Origin: Acinetobacter sp. WCHAc010034
GTDB taxonomy: Bacteria > Pseudomonadota > Gammaproteobacteria > Pseudomonadales > Moraxellaceae
Length of the DNA: 64,000 bases
Reading direction: 5' to 3'
Assembly (NCBI RefSeq): GCF_001696615.3
Contig: NZ_CP032279.1
Location: 434,001-498,000 of the forward strand
The notes under the pieces: model-generated
What the model was told of the DNA's origin: nothing
The model's input: only the letters and a program-made list of their open reading frames with translations
The model's database searches: none
Made by a program: the position numbers and the translations under genes
Part shown: piece after piece, positions 53,964-63,800 of the stretch
Numbering within the stretch: position 1 is the stretch's first letter
How the letters are laid out: each line of letters opens with the position of its first letter

Positions 53964-54947
53964 TTAAATATTCATCAGTTTAATGCACAGCTGATCCAGC
54001 GCTAAATTTGTCTGCACGTTCTGTTCGATAAATTTTTTGGACTGCTGAAGTTCTGCATAAATGCCAAATAATGATTCCAAATCATACTGATCCGGCAGAT
54101 CACTAAAATTCAGGTCGATATTTTTTATGGCCTGATTCAGCTTGACACAAATCAAATCAGACAACAAGTATTCAAACATTTGACTGAAGTCACTGAAGCT
54201 CAGCGCTTTGTTCCACTTGGTCGCAATTGCCATCGGCATATTTTTCTGCTTGACTAATTTTTGCCAGTCATTGACAAAGTCCTGGCGCAGATTCAGCCAT
54301 CCGCTTTCCGCCAACTCCACCGCCTGCAGCGGCATATGATTGGACAGGTTCATCAGCAGCTGATGCGCCTGCAGCCCGCTGTCCGGCAAATTTTCATGCA
54401 AATAGGCTTCAGCCTGCGCAGCGCTGATGCGGTCAAGGGCAAAATGCTGCAGGCGGCTGCGGATGGTCGCCGGCAGCTTCAGATAATGCGCCGCCAGCAG
54501 GATAATCACAATGCGGTCGCCCGGCTCTTCCAGCGTTTTCAGCAGCGCATTGGCAGAGGCGGTATTTAAAGCCTCCGCCGGCTCAATCACCACCACGCGC
54601 CAGCCATCCACGGTCTGCTGCACAAAAGGCAGCAAATCCCGGATTTTTTCAATTTTAATTTTGGCGTTCTGCTTTTTATTGTCATCATCGGTGCTGATAT
54701 GCACATAGTTGGGGTGCGTGCCCGATTTCAGCCACTGGCAGCTGCCGCATTCGCCGCAGGGCTGATTCGCCGCATGGCGGTTCTGGCATAAAACCCACGC
54801 CAGAAACTGCTGCGCGAAAGCCTCTTTGCCGCAGCCTTTTTTGCCGTAAAACAGCAACCCATGGCCCAGCTTCGGAAAGCGCCCGGTCAGCGTATCCCAA
54901 ACCTGCTGCTGCCAGGGGTAAATCCGCGCAGTCACTTCATTTGACAT
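53964..54947 (-). CDS. holB: DNA polymerase III subunit delta'
   Basis: The 327-residue clamp-loader subunit has an ATP-binding fold FYGKKGCGKEAFAQQFL and a zinc module CGECGSCQWLKSGTHPNY with four cysteines counting the earlier CQN. EEPGDRIVIILLA and SRLQHFALDR follow. It pairs with DnaX encoded at the left end of this window. It is downstream of kdsB by 12 bases. Confidence 0.93.
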   Translation of the reverse strand: MSNEVTARIYPWQQQVWDTLTGRFPKLGHGLLFYGKKGCGKEAFAQQFLAWVLCQNRHAANQPCGECGSCQWLKSGTHPNYVHISTDDDNKKQNAKIKIEKIRDLLPFVQQTVDGWRVVVIEPAEALNTASANALLKTLEEPGDRIVIILLAAHYLKLPATIRSRLQHFALDRISAAQAEAYLHENLPDSGLQAHQLLMNLSNHMPLQAVELAESGWLNLRQDFVNDWQKLVKQKNMPMAIATKWNKALSFSDFSQMFEYLLSDLICVKLNQAIKNIDLNFSDLPDQYDLESLFGIYAELQQSKKFIEQNVQTNLALDQLCIKLMNI

Positions 54948-54959
54948 GGATGCAGTCCT

Positions 54960-55721
54960 TTATTCAAAGCAAGAAACATCCATTTGATTCAGGCGCTCCA
55001 AATCGGCCGGGGTATCGACACCCGGCGGCAAGTTCGCTTCGGCCACGGCAATGGCGATGCTGCGGCCATTTTCCAGCACGCGCAGCTGCTCCAGGCTTTC
55101 CAGCTTTTCCAGCGCGCCCATCTCCCAAGTGACATAGTCCTGCAGCAGCTTGACCCGATAGGCATACAGGCCCAGATGGCGGTAAGCCTGAGCAGGCAAT
55201 TGCGGTTCCGCCTGTTTCGCGCCTTCGCGGTCATAGGGAATAGCCGCGCGGCTGAAATACAGCGCCTGATTGCGCTTTGACATCACCACTTTCACAATGC
55301 TGTCGCGCTGAAACTCTTCCAGGCTGTGAATCGGCTCGCACAAGGTCGACATGGAAGATGCCGGCTGATCCTGCAGCAGCTGCGCCACCTGCTGCACCAG
55401 CAGCGCCGGCAGCAAAGGCTCATCGCCCTGTACATTGACAATAATGTCCTCAGCAGCCCAGCCTTTAATGCGCGCCACTTCACTGAGGCGGTCCGTGCCG
55501 GACGGATGCTCCGCCGAGGTCAGCACCACATCTACGCCTTCCGCGCGGCACACCGCTGCGATGCGCTCATCATCTGTCGCCACGCAAAGATCATCAAAGC
55601 CTTCAACTTTCCGGGCCTGATCCACAACACGCAGAATCATCGGGCGGCCGTGAATTTCCAGCAATGGCTTGCCCGGCAGGCGTGAACTGGAAAAGCGGGC
55701 AGGAATAACAATATGTTTCAT
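54960..55721 (-). CDS. kdsB: 3-deoxy-manno-octulosonate cytidylyltransferase
   Basis: KdsB activates Kdo to CMP-Kdo for lipid A core synthesis. The start ATG at 55721 overlaps the lpxK stop (TGATG); a TTG codon precedes it. The 253-residue protein has [34 protein letters not shown] and [15 protein letters not shown], all family blocks. It is the last of exbB–exbD–msbA–lpxK–kdsB. Confidence 0.95.
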   Translation of the reverse strand: MKHIVIPARFSSSRLPGKPLLEIHGRPMILRVVDQARKVEGFDDLCVATDDERIAAVCRAEGVDVVLTSAEHPSGTDRLSEVARIKGWAAEDIIVNVQGDEPLLPALLVQQVAQLLQDQPASSMSTLCEPIHSLEEFQRDSIVKVVMSKRNQALYFSRAAIPYDREGAKQAEPQLPAQAYRHLGLYAYRVKLLQDYVTWEMGALEKLESLEQLRVLENGRSIAIAVAEANLPPGVDTPADLERLNQMDVSCFE

Positions 55722-56737
55722 CAATGAGAGCCTTCATGAAGTATAATGCCTAGCTGCCCCAGCTGCTGATGCAGCGTTTCATAGCAGGCCGGCGACAGTA
55801 CAGCCTCTACCGGCACCACCCAGATTTCGCGCTGAAAATCCGGATGGCGCTTGAGCAGAGGCAGAATTTTAACTGCATCTTTTTCTGTGGTAATAATGGG
55901 ATTGCTGTCTTCAAACTGCAAATCATCAATTGCGTAGTCATAATGGTCTGGAAATTCATGGCACTGAAACTGCCGAATGCCCATATTTTTCAAAGTCTGG
56001 TAAAAGCGCTGCGGAAAGCCGATGCCAGATACCGCGTAAAAATCCGCTTCAGGATTGAATAATTTCGCCGCATTGCCATTCAGCAAATACGGTTTGGATT
56101 CTTCCAGATGCATGTTCAGCGGAAGCTCAGGCGCGGCGGCATGCTCAATCACCGTGCCGCTTTTCAGCCGGCTTTTCGGCTCACGCAAGTAGCCTTCCGG
56201 CAGCAGTTTTTCATTGCCCAAGCCGCGGTTATTGTCCAGCACAATCCATTCCAGCTGGCGTTCAAGCGCCCAGTGCTGCAGGCCGTCATCGCAGATGATT
56301 AAATCCAGGGCATGCCGGGACAGCAGCAGTTCAATGCTTTTCTGCCGGTTAGGGCCTACAGCCATCGGCACACCCGTTGACTGCACAATCAGCAGCGGCT
56401 CATCCCCGACGGCTTCAGCCGCTGCAGCTGAACCGACATAAGCCGGAAACGGCCCTCTGCCGCCATAGCCGCGGCTGATCACGCCGACTTTCACCTGCCG
56501 GCTCTGCAGGTAATTCACCAGATGAATCAGCAGCGGGGTTTTTCCACTGCCGCCAACGGTGATATTGCCAATCACCATGACCGGCACAGGCGCAGTATAG
56601 CTCTGCTTCAGGCCCGCCTTATACAGGCTCTGATTCAGCAGGAATCCGCCGCGGTACAGCCATGACAGCGGCCTGAGCACAATAAGCCACTTCGCCTGCC
56701 TGTTCCAGGCATTCTGAATGAACTGCGCCGCGGACAT
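55721..56737 (-). CDS. lpxK: tetraacyldisaccharide 4'-kinase
   Basis: LpxK phosphorylates the lipid A disaccharide. The 338-residue protein has one N-terminal membrane-associated segment, P-loop [17 protein letters not shown], and GVISRGYGG and [13 protein letters not shown] (with the catalytic Asp). It is directly adjacent to msbA (its start abuts the msbA stop) and overlaps kdsB by one base. Confidence 0.96.
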   Translation of the reverse strand: MSAAQFIQNAWNRQAKWLIVLRPLSWLYRGGFLLNQSLYKAGLKQSYTAPVPVMVIGNITVGGSGKTPLLIHLVNYLQSRQVKVGVISRGYGGRGPFPAYVGSAAAAEAVGDEPLLIVQSTGVPMAVGPNRQKSIELLLSRHALDLIICDDGLQHWALERQLEWIVLDNNRGLGNEKLLPEGYLREPKSRLKSGTVIEHAAAPELPLNMHLEESKPYLLNGNAAKLFNPEADFYAVSGIGFPQRFYQTLKNMGIRQFQCHEFPDHYDYAIDDLQFEDSNPIITTEKDAVKILPLLKRHPDFQREIWVVPVEAVLSPACYETLHQQLGQLGIILHEGSH

Positions 56738-58465
56738 TTACTGTTCCTCAAAATTGCGCTGGTGCAGCTGGAAGTAGGCACCGCGCTTTGCCATCAGCTC
56801 TGCATGCGAGCCCTGCTCAACAATCCGGCCTTTATCCATCACCACAATGCGGTCGGCATTTTCAATCGTGGACAGGCGGTGCGCAATCACAATCGTGGTG
56901 CGGTCGCGCATGGCGGCGTCAAAGGCCTGCTGAATAAAGTACTCAGATTCATTGTCCAGCGCGCTGGTCGCTTCATCCAAAATCAGCAGCGGCGCGTCTT
57001 TCAGAATGGCGCGCGCAATCGCGATGCGCTGGCGCTGGCCGCCCGACAAATTCAGGCCCTGAGCGCCAAGCGGCGTGTCATAACCTTGCGGCAGGCTCAT
57101 AATAAAGTCGTGCGCATAGGCCGCTTTAGCCGCTGCAATCACCTGCTCGTCGGAAGCGCCTTCCAGCTGGCCATAGGCAATATTTTCACGCACGGTGCGG
57201 TTAAACAGCACCACCTGCTGATTCACCATGGAAATCTGCTGGCGCAGGCAGTCCAGCTCAATATCATGGATATCCATGCCGTCGAATTTCAGCTGGCCCG
57301 AACTGACTTCCTGATAGCGCAGCAGCAGGTTCACCAATGAGGTTTTGCCTGCGCCGGAACGCCCTACCAAAGCCACGGTTTCCCCGGCATTGACCTTTAA
57401 ATCAAAGTCGTGCAAGGCATGGAAGCCGTCAGAATACACCAGATTGACCTTGCTGAATTCAACATTGCCCTGCAGCACAGGGGTCAGCGCGCCAGTATTG
57501 GCTTCTTCCGGCAGATCCAGTAGCTCAAAGACTGAATGGGCCGCCGCCATGCCGCGCTGAATTTTTTCATTCACGTCAGTTAAGGCTTTGATCGGCTTGC
57601 TGAGCATGCCGGCCGCGGTAATGTATGCGACAAACTGGCCGGCCGAAGTGTCCTGCATGATCTCCGGGCGCAAGGCGATATACATCACAATCGCCAATGG
57701 AATTGACATGATCAGCTGTACAACCGGACTGTTCAGCTGCTGCACCACCACCATTTTCATGCCGCGGCGCAAGTTTTCCATAGACTTGTCATAAAAGCGC
57801 TGCTGCTCATACTTATGCCCGGCAAAGCCTTTCACCACCATGTTGCCGTTGACAGTTTCCTGTACCACATGGTTGACGTCCCCCATAGTGTTTTGCACTT
57901 GGGTAGACAGTTTGCGCATGCGCTTTGAGGCTTTGCGGATCAGCAGGCCAATCAGCGGCGTAAAAATCAGGATAATTAAAGTTAAGCGCCAATTGCTGTA
58001 AACTAGGTAGCCAATCAGCCCCAAGGTAATCAGCCCCTGCTGAACGATTGTCCGCAGCGACTCTGTCGAAGCAGCCGTCAGCTGCTCAACGTTATACATA
58101 ATCTTAGCGGTAATATGACCGCTGGAATTGTCCAAATAATACTGCGAAGGAAGGCGCATGAGTTTTGCGAACACTTCCTGGCGGATATTGAAAATCAGGT
58201 TGCGGGAAATGACTGCCGTGAAATAGCCGCCGATGAATGTCCCCAGTCCGCGGAAAAACATCAGCACCACCACAAGAAGCGGAAACACAGAGGTAAAGCT
58301 CTGATCGCGGTGCTGAATCGCATTAATGATGCGCTCCAGCAGCTTGGCGACAGATACTTCAGTCGCAGCGTTAATTGCGAAGCCGATGACTACAAATACC
58401 GCCAAGCCCCAAAAAGGTTTTAAATAACTTAATAGCCGCAGATAGACCTTTAAATCGTGCTTCAC
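56738..58465 (-). CDS. msbA: lipid A export ABC transporter MsbA
   Basis: The 575-residue half-transporter has six helices (residues 1–320) and a nucleotide-binding domain with Walker A LVGRSGAGKTSLV, signature LSGGQRQRIAIARA, and Walker B LLILDEATSALD. It flips core-lipid A across the inner membrane and may move drugs. Its ATG lies in the exbD stop, one-base overlap. Confidence 0.95.
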   Translation of the reverse strand: MKHDLKVYLRLLSYLKPFWGLAVFVVIGFAINAATEVSVAKLLERIINAIQHRDQSFTSVFPLLVVVLMFFRGLGTFIGGYFTAVISRNLIFNIRQEVFAKLMRLPSQYYLDNSSGHITAKIMYNVEQLTAASTESLRTIVQQGLITLGLIGYLVYSNWRLTLIILIFTPLIGLLIRKASKRMRKLSTQVQNTMGDVNHVVQETVNGNMVVKGFAGHKYEQQRFYDKSMENLRRGMKMVVVQQLNSPVVQLIMSIPLAIVMYIALRPEIMQDTSAGQFVAYITAAGMLSKPIKALTDVNEKIQRGMAAAHSVFELLDLPEEANTGALTPVLQGNVEFSKVNLVYSDGFHALHDFDLKVNAGETVALVGRSGAGKTSLVNLLLRYQEVSSGQLKFDGMDIHDIELDCLRQQISMVNQQVVLFNRTVRENIAYGQLEGASDEQVIAAAKAAYAHDFIMSLPQGYDTPLGAQGLNLSGGQRQRIAIARAILKDAPLLILDEATSALDNESEYFIQQAFDAAMRDRTTIVIAHRLSTIENADRIVVMDKGRIVEQGSHAELMAKRGAYFQLHQRNFEEQ

Positions 58466-58887
58466 TAATAACCTCGAGTGGGTACTTTCGTACTAATATT
58501 GATATTTACAAAGCCCAGCTGGCCGGCCACATCCATGACGCGGATCACGTCCTGATGCGCGGCTTTTGCATCGGCCGCAATGACGAACATTAAATCACGG
58601 CGCTCATTTGAAATCTGTTTAATTGCAGTATTTAAATCCGCGGCTTCTTTGCTTGCCAGAGACTGGCCATTGACAGAATAATGCCCGGACGAATCCACCA
58701 CAACTTCAATTTTATGCTCATACTGCTTCGGCGGCACGCCTTGCGCATCCGGCAAAGTCAGATTCATCCGGCTCAGCTGATTAAAAGTGGTGGATAGCAA
58801 CAAAAACACCAAGATGAACAATAGGCAGTCAATCATTGGCGTTAAGTTTATATGAACATCTTCAACTTGCCTGCGCTTGAATTTCAT
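58465..58887 (-). CDS. exbD: ExbD/TolR-family biopolymer transport protein
   Basis: The 140-residue protein has a cytoplasmic start VEDVHINLTPMIDCLLFILVFLLL with the conserved membrane Asp that carries protons, then a periplasmic domain. It forms an energising complex with ExbB. The partner TonB is not in the window. Location in front of msbA suggests a role in outer membrane transport or LPS export; that is inference. Confidence 0.9.
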   Translation of the reverse strand: MKFKRRQVEDVHINLTPMIDCLLFILVFLLLSTTFNQLSRMNLTLPDAQGVPPKQYEHKIEVVVDSSGHYSVNGQSLASKEAADLNTAIKQISNERRDLMFVIAADAKAAHQDVIRVMDVAGQLGFVNINISTKVPTRGY

Positions 58888-58896
58888 TGCACGGCC

Positions 58897-59538
58897 TCAG
58901 CTTGCTTTTTGCAAATCCTGCTGTTTTTCATCAGCCGGATTCTGGTAAAAAAGCGCAGCATGAAACAGCGTCGACTGCTGTTCCAGTTCAGCAATGTATT
59001 CCTGCACCAGGCGCTGAAAATAGCGGTGCGCGAACAGGGCTGGAATTGCAATGAACATGCCGGCCGCTGTGGTAATCAGGGCTTTGGAAATGCCGGGCAT
59101 CATCAGCACCGGATCGCTGTTGGTGCCGATGTCGATCATTAAAAATGACTCAATAATCCCGATGACCGTTCCCAGCAGGCCCAGCAGCGGCGCAACCGCG
59201 CTGAGCGTGCCCAGAAAGTTGATATTCTTTTCCAAATAGCCGATTTCTTGAGACGCAGCCACTTCCATCTGCGCGCGCGTGTACTGCTCGCTTTGATTTT
59301 TGCTGCGCCAGCCGGCTGCAAAAATCCGGCCCAAAGTGCTGCGCTGCAGGTTTTGATCCTGCTGCAGCTGCTGCGCCGCCTGCTCTGCCGTTTGATGGTG
59401 ATTCATCAGCAAGGCGGCCGGCAGCACCGCCGGCTTTCTCAAGCGGATAAAGCGCTCAATTGCAATCGCGATGGTAAAGATTGAACACAGCACCAGCGGA
59501 AGCATCAGCCATCCGCCGGCTTTGACTAATTCCCACAT
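58897..59538 (-). CDS. exbB: MotA/TolQ/ExbB proton channel family protein
   Basis: The 213-residue membrane protein has three helices. Family text: MLPLVLCSIFTIAIAIERFI at the N-terminus and GYLEKNINFLGTLSAVAPLL in the middle, then GLLGTVIGIIESF and ALITTAAGMFIAIPALFAHR. It pairs with exbD nine bases downstream. Confidence 0.92.
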   Translation of the reverse strand: MWELVKAGGWLMLPLVLCSIFTIAIAIERFIRLRKPAVLPAALLMNHHQTAEQAAQQLQQDQNLQRSTLGRIFAAGWRSKNQSEQYTRAQMEVAASQEIGYLEKNINFLGTLSAVAPLLGLLGTVIGIIESFLMIDIGTNSDPVLMMPGISKALITTAAGMFIAIPALFAHRYFQRLVQEYIAELEQQSTLFHAALFYQNPADEKQQDLQKAS

Positions 59539-59569
59539 TTGATTTTCCCCAATAAATCGAATTCTAAAA

Positions 59570-60457
59570 TTAATCAGCTAAACAGATATTCAAAATCCCA
59601 TCCAGCTCTTCCAGCGAATGGTAATTAATCACGAGCTTGCCCTTGCCTTGCTTATTATGGTCTATTTTGACATCTGCGCCGAAGCGGTCAGACAGGCGCT
59701 GTGACAGCTGCTGAATATCTGAAGGCAGGCCTTGTTTTTCTTTTGCCTGCTTAGGCGTATTTAAGTCGCGCACCAGCTGTTCAGTTTGGCGCACAGACAG
59801 GCTCTTTTCTATCACCAGCTCAGCCACCCTCAGCTGATCTTTAGCTTTCAGGGTCAGGATGGCGCGCGCATGCCCCATATCCAGCAGGCTTTGCTGCATA
59901 AAATCTTTTACCGGCTCTGCCAGAGTCAGCAGGCGCAGCAGGTTGCTGATTGTAGTACGCGCCTTGCCTACGGTATCGGCAATTTCCTGATGGCTGAGGC
60001 CAAATTCTTCGTGAAAGCGCTGCAGGGCCATAGCCTGATCAATCGGATTCAGATCCTGGCGCTGAATGTTTTCAATCAGGGCCAAAGCAATGGCAACCTG
60101 ATCGCTCAGGTCACGGACAATGGCCGGAACTTCGGTTAAGCCCGCCAGCTGGGCCGCGCGCCAGCGCCGCTCGCCGGCAATGATTTCATAGGGATGCTTG
60201 TCATCATCAACCGGGCGGATGACGATCGGCTGCATGACGCCGTGTTTTTCAATGGAAGCCGCCAGTTCCTGCAGATCCTGCTCATGAATAAAGCGGCGCG
60301 GCTGGTACTCCCCGCGCTGCAGCAAATGAACATTAATCTGCTTCAGCTGGCCATGATCTAAGGACTGCGCTTCCAGCTGCAGTTTTTCTTTTTGGATTGA
60401 TCCAAGCAAGGCGTCCAGACCGCGGCCTTTGGCTAATCCGCGTTTTTTTGCGGTCAT
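59570..60457 (-). CDS. parB: chromosome-partitioning protein ParB
   Basis: The 295-residue CTPase/DNA-binding protein has the N-terminal ParB/Srx domain with GERRWRAAQLAGLTEVPAIV and ENIQRQDLNPIDQA, an HTH (SHQEIADTVGKARTTISNLLRL), and a C-terminal dimer domain. It spreads from parS sites near oriC. It overlaps parA by four bases. A candidate parS-like 16-mer lies far away, in rpsA. Confidence 0.96.
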   Translation of the reverse strand: MTAKKRGLAKGRGLDALLGSIQKEKLQLEAQSLDHGQLKQINVHLLQRGEYQPRRFIHEQDLQELAASIEKHGVMQPIVIRPVDDDKHPYEIIAGERRWRAAQLAGLTEVPAIVRDLSDQVAIALALIENIQRQDLNPIDQAMALQRFHEEFGLSHQEIADTVGKARTTISNLLRLLTLAEPVKDFMQQSLLDMGHARAILTLKAKDQLRVAELVIEKSLSVRQTEQLVRDLNTPKQAKEKQGLPSDIQQLSQRLSDRFGADVKIDHNKQGKGKLVINYHSLEELDGILNICLAD

Positions 60458-61236
60458 GCTTTACTTCCTTTTTTCACTTTGCTTTTTTTCAGCAGTTCAG
60501 CCGCCAGATTCAAATAGGCCACTGCGCCTTTCGAGCTTTTTTCAAAATAAATCACCGGCAGGCCGTGCGCAGGCGCTTCTGCAAGGCGCACATTGCGCGG
60601 AATCACCGTGTCATACAGCTTTTTGCCGAAGTACTGCTCCAGTTCTGCTGAAACATCACGGGTTAAAGCATTGCGCCCGTCAAACATGGTCCGCAGCACG
60701 CCAACAATCTGCAAGTCCGGATTCAGCGCCTGCTGAATGCGGTCAATGGTTTGGGTTAAATCCGCCAAGCCTTCCAGCGCATAGTATTCGCACTGCATTG
60801 GAATCAGCACGCTGTCTACCGCAGCCAGGGCATTCACCGTAATCAGGCTCAGGCTCGGCGCGCAGTCCACAATAATATAGTCAAACTTGTCATCGACTTC
60901 CTGCAGCGCTTCACGCAGGATGAACTCGCGCCCGTCCTGTTCCGCAATCGCCAGCTCCACGCCGGCCAAATCGCGGTTGGCGCCTAAAACCTTATAGCCG
61001 ACTTCGGCTTTGGCAATCGCAGTTTCAATCGGCATTTCGCCCAGCAGCACATCTGTGACCGAATACAGCAGGTCATTCTTCTGAATGCCTGAACCCATGG
61101 TCGCATTGCCTTGCGAATCCATGTCTACAAGCAATACGCGCTTTTTCAATACGGCTAATGATGCAGCCAAATTTACTGCGGTTGTAGTTTTACCGACACC
61201 GCCTTTCTGGTTTGCAATTGCAATAATCTGTGCCAT
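60454..61236 (-). CDS. parA: chromosome-partitioning ATPase ParA (Soj)
   Basis: The 260-residue protein has the deviant Walker A NQKGGVGKTTTAVNLAA near the N-terminus, then LVDMDSQGNAT and IIVDCAPSLSLI. It segregates origins with ParB. It lies 24 bases downstream of rsmG; mnmG, the usual partner of rsmG in this cluster, is not present here. Confidence 0.96.
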   Translation of the reverse strand: MAQIIAIANQKGGVGKTTTAVNLAASLAVLKKRVLLVDMDSQGNATMGSGIQKNDLLYSVTDVLLGEMPIETAIAKAEVGYKVLGANRDLAGVELAIAEQDGREFILREALQEVDDKFDYIIVDCAPSLSLITVNALAAVDSVLIPMQCEYYALEGLADLTQTIDRIQQALNPDLQIVGVLRTMFDGRNALTRDVSAELEQYFGKKLYDTVIPRNVRLAEAPAHGLPVIYFEKSSKGAVAYLNLAAELLKKSKVKKGSKA

Positions 61237-61260
61237 GGCAGCCCCAATTCTTAGAAATAA

Positions 61261-61893
61261 TTAAATACGTTTTAATAAAAGCAAATGGCGCTGTTCGTCC
61301 AAGCGGGGAACCTGCAGCGCAATAATCTCGCAGCTGAACTCAGCCTTGAATGCATCCACCTCTTCGCTTGGAATCAGGCCTTTCATTGACGCAATGATGC
61401 TGTGCTCATGCATAAATGGAACTGATGCATTGATAAAATCGGTCAAAGACGCAAAAGCGCGGCTGGTAATGACATCAAACTTGCCCAGTTCCGCAATGCT
61501 TTCGGCATTTTCGACGCGTGTCTGCACCGCAATCACATTTTTTAATTTTAGGTCAGCAATAAACTGCTTCAAAAAGCGGATTTTCTTGCCGTTTGAGTCC
61601 AGCAGCACGCATTCGCGCTCCGGCTGGCACAGGGCAATAATCATGCCCGGCATGCCGCCGCCTGTGCCGATATCTAAAAGGCGGCCCGGCGGCAGGTCTT
61701 TTAAAATACTCAAGCTGTCCAAAAGATGCTTCACCAGCATTTCTTTCGGATCACGGATGGCGGTCAGGTTATAGGCTTTATTCCACAGCACCAAGGCGTC
61801 CTGATACTTGAGCAATAAATTCAAAGCTTCATCGCTCAGCTCCAAGCCCAAGGCCTGACTGCCCTGCTTAAGTTCTTTAAAAAACGCGTGCAT
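61261..61893 (-). CDS. rsmG: 16S rRNA (guanine527-N7)-methyltransferase
   Basis: RsmG methylates G527 of 16S rRNA; its loss gives low-level streptomycin resistance. The 210-residue protein has NLTAIRDPKEMLVKHLLDSL, the SAM motif LLDIGTGGGMPGMIIA, and DVITSRAFASL. It leads rsmG–parA–parB. Confidence 0.95.
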   Translation of the reverse strand: MHAFFKELKQGSQALGLELSDEALNLLLKYQDALVLWNKAYNLTAIRDPKEMLVKHLLDSLSILKDLPPGRLLDIGTGGGMPGMIIALCQPERECVLLDSNGKKIRFLKQFIADLKLKNVIAVQTRVENAESIAELGKFDVITSRAFASLTDFINASVPFMHEHSIIASMKGLIPSEEVDAFKAEFSCEIIALQVPRLDEQRHLLLLKRI

Positions 61894-61977
61894 ACAATTA
61901 ACGCCTCGAAAAATTTAGCTGGAAGTATACCGGTTTATCCTGCGTGTCACAGCAGCAGCTGTTTAGCGATTATGCAC

Positions 61978-62667
61978 TTAGGCGTACATGCCTTCGCGAA
62001 TCTGCAGATCCAGCGCGGTTAAGCGCTCCGGCGTGCCGACATCCACCCAGGCTGCCTGCATTTTTTCCGCAGATATCCGTCCATCCAGCATCGCCTGCTT
62101 CAGCAGCGGCGCCAGCGGCCTTTTTCCAGCCTCCAGCCCGTCAAACATTGCAGGATCAATCACGGCAATACCGCTGTAGGTCAGCGCTTCGCCGCTGTGC
62201 GCCTGATCGAAGGTATAAGCGCGGCCTTTGCTTAAGGTGAAATCGCCATTTTGATGCTGCGGCGGATTGGCGGTAAAGACCAGATGCGCCAAATCCTGCC
62301 CAAGCTGCACATTCAGCAATGCTTCAAAATCAAAAGTTGTCCAGACATCGCCGTTTACCAGTATAAAAGGCTCAGTTCCCAGCAGCGGCAAGGCATTGAT
62401 AATGCCCCCGGCGGTTTCCAGGCCTTCATCTTCACGGGTCCACAAAATCTTCACGCCGAACTTTGAACCGTCGCCCAACGCGCCAATCAGCACATCGGCC
62501 AGCCAGGCTGAATTGATCACAATTTCAGTCACGCCTATTTCTTTAAGCTTTTCAATATGCCAGACAATCAGCGGCTTGCCGCCCACTTCAAGCAGGGGCT
62601 TGGGCTTATACAGCGTCAAGGGGCGCATGCGGCTGCCTAGGCCGGCAGCTAAAATCATCGCTTTCAT
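61978..62667 (-). CDS. murU: N-acetylmuramate alpha-1-phosphate uridylyltransferase
   Basis: MurU converts MurNAc-alpha-1-P to UDP-MurNAc in the peptidoglycan recycling shortcut that bypasses GlmM/MurA. The 229-residue nucleotidyltransferase has MILAAGLGSRMRPLTLYKPKPLLEV and LVNGDVWTTFDFEALL. It abuts amgK, the partner kinase, and the two overlap by one base. This route gives intrinsic fosfomycin tolerance in Pseudomonas. Confidence 0.92.
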   Translation of the reverse strand: MKAMILAAGLGSRMRPLTLYKPKPLLEVGGKPLIVWHIEKLKEIGVTEIVINSAWLADVLIGALGDGSKFGVKILWTREDEGLETAGGIINALPLLGTEPFILVNGDVWTTFDFEALLNVQLGQDLAHLVFTANPPQHQNGDFTLSKGRAYTFDQAHSGEALTYSGIAVIDPAMFDGLEAGKRPLAPLLKQAMLDGRISAEKMQAAWVDVGTPERLTALDLQIREGMYA

Positions 62668-63680
62668 TATGCAGCTGCCTCATAAGCGCCGTATTTGGCT
62701 TCAAATTTCGGCATGACTTTAGCGCGCATAAACTGCATGAACGGCTGCAGTTCGGCATAAGGCTGGCTTTCTTCCAGCAAATACCACATCACGCGCGGCA
62801 AATCCTTCAAATAGCCTGACTTGCCGTCACGCTCAAACAGGCGCACAAAAATGCCGAGAATTTTAATGTGGCGCTGAACCGCCATAAAATCGGCATCTTT
62901 CTTAAACTGCTCAAAACTTCGGCCGTCTTTGGCGGATGCCGGAAGCAGATCATAGAAGGCCTTAAACCAGCTGTAGACGCGTTCAGGGCTCCACTGCACA
63001 TAGGCGTCGCGGGTAATGGAAATCAGGTCATAGGTGTCTGCGCCAATCACGGCATCCTGAAAATCAATGACGCCCTGCTCCTGCTCGCCCGCCAGCGCCA
63101 TCAGGTTGCGGCTGTGGAAGTCGCGGTGCACAATCACCTGCGGCTGGGCCAAAGCCGCGTTGGCTAAAATGGCAAAAGTGCGCTTAATCAAAGCGCTTTC
63201 ATCGGCAGTCGGCGCAACCTGCAGTGACGGCAGCATCCAGTCAGTCAGCAGGGCCATTTCCGCCATCAGCTTTTCATAAGAATAGGCAGGGAAATGGCCT
63301 GTGCCGTCAACAGACTGCAGCTGAATCAGCTGCTTAAAGCTCTGCGCATAATGCGCATCTACAGTCGATTCATCCAGCAGGGAAGCCAGCAGCACATCGC
63401 CAAAATCTTCCAATAAAAGAAAGCCTTGCTCAAGGTCTTTGGCAGCGATATGCGGCACGCGCACGCCATGCGCATCAAAAAATTCGTCAATCGTCACAAA
63501 AGGCACACAATCTTCTTTTTCTGGAGGTGCATCCATGAGCATAAATGTTTTATTATTCAATTTGATTCGTGCATAACGACGGAAGCTTGCATCGCCTGCT
63601 AAAAAATTAATTTCAAATTGATCTGAACCAAGTACAGACGCAATCCATGATTGTATCGATTGTTCACGTTGTGTATTCAT
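62667..63680 (-). CDS. amgK: anomeric MurNAc/GlcNAc kinase
   Basis: AmgK phosphorylates MurNAc at C1 for MurU. The 337-residue protein has the aminoglycoside-phosphotransferase fold, with VIVHRDFHSRNLM as catalytic loop and GVIDFQDAVIG as the metal loop. It is first of amgK–murU and divergent from lptD, the order known from Pseudomonas and Acinetobacter. Confidence 0.92.
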   Translation of the reverse strand: MNTQREQSIQSWIASVLGSDQFEINFLAGDASFRRYARIKLNNKTFMLMDAPPEKEDCVPFVTIDEFFDAHGVRVPHIAAKDLEQGFLLLEDFGDVLLASLLDESTVDAHYAQSFKQLIQLQSVDGTGHFPAYSYEKLMAEMALLTDWMLPSLQVAPTADESALIKRTFAILANAALAQPQVIVHRDFHSRNLMALAGEQEQGVIDFQDAVIGADTYDLISITRDAYVQWSPERVYSWFKAFYDLLPASAKDGRSFEQFKKDADFMAVQRHIKILGIFVRLFERDGKSGYLKDLPRVMWYLLEESQPYAELQPFMQFMRAKVMPKFEAKYGAYEAAA

Positions 63681-63800
63681 TTGCGATAAATTCTAAGACA
63701 GGCTGAGTTTTTAAAGTGCTAAGTGTAGCTACTTATCAACTTTTTCTCTATGATGCGACAATAATTAATTGCGATAAAGCATTCTTGGTTAATGAGACAA

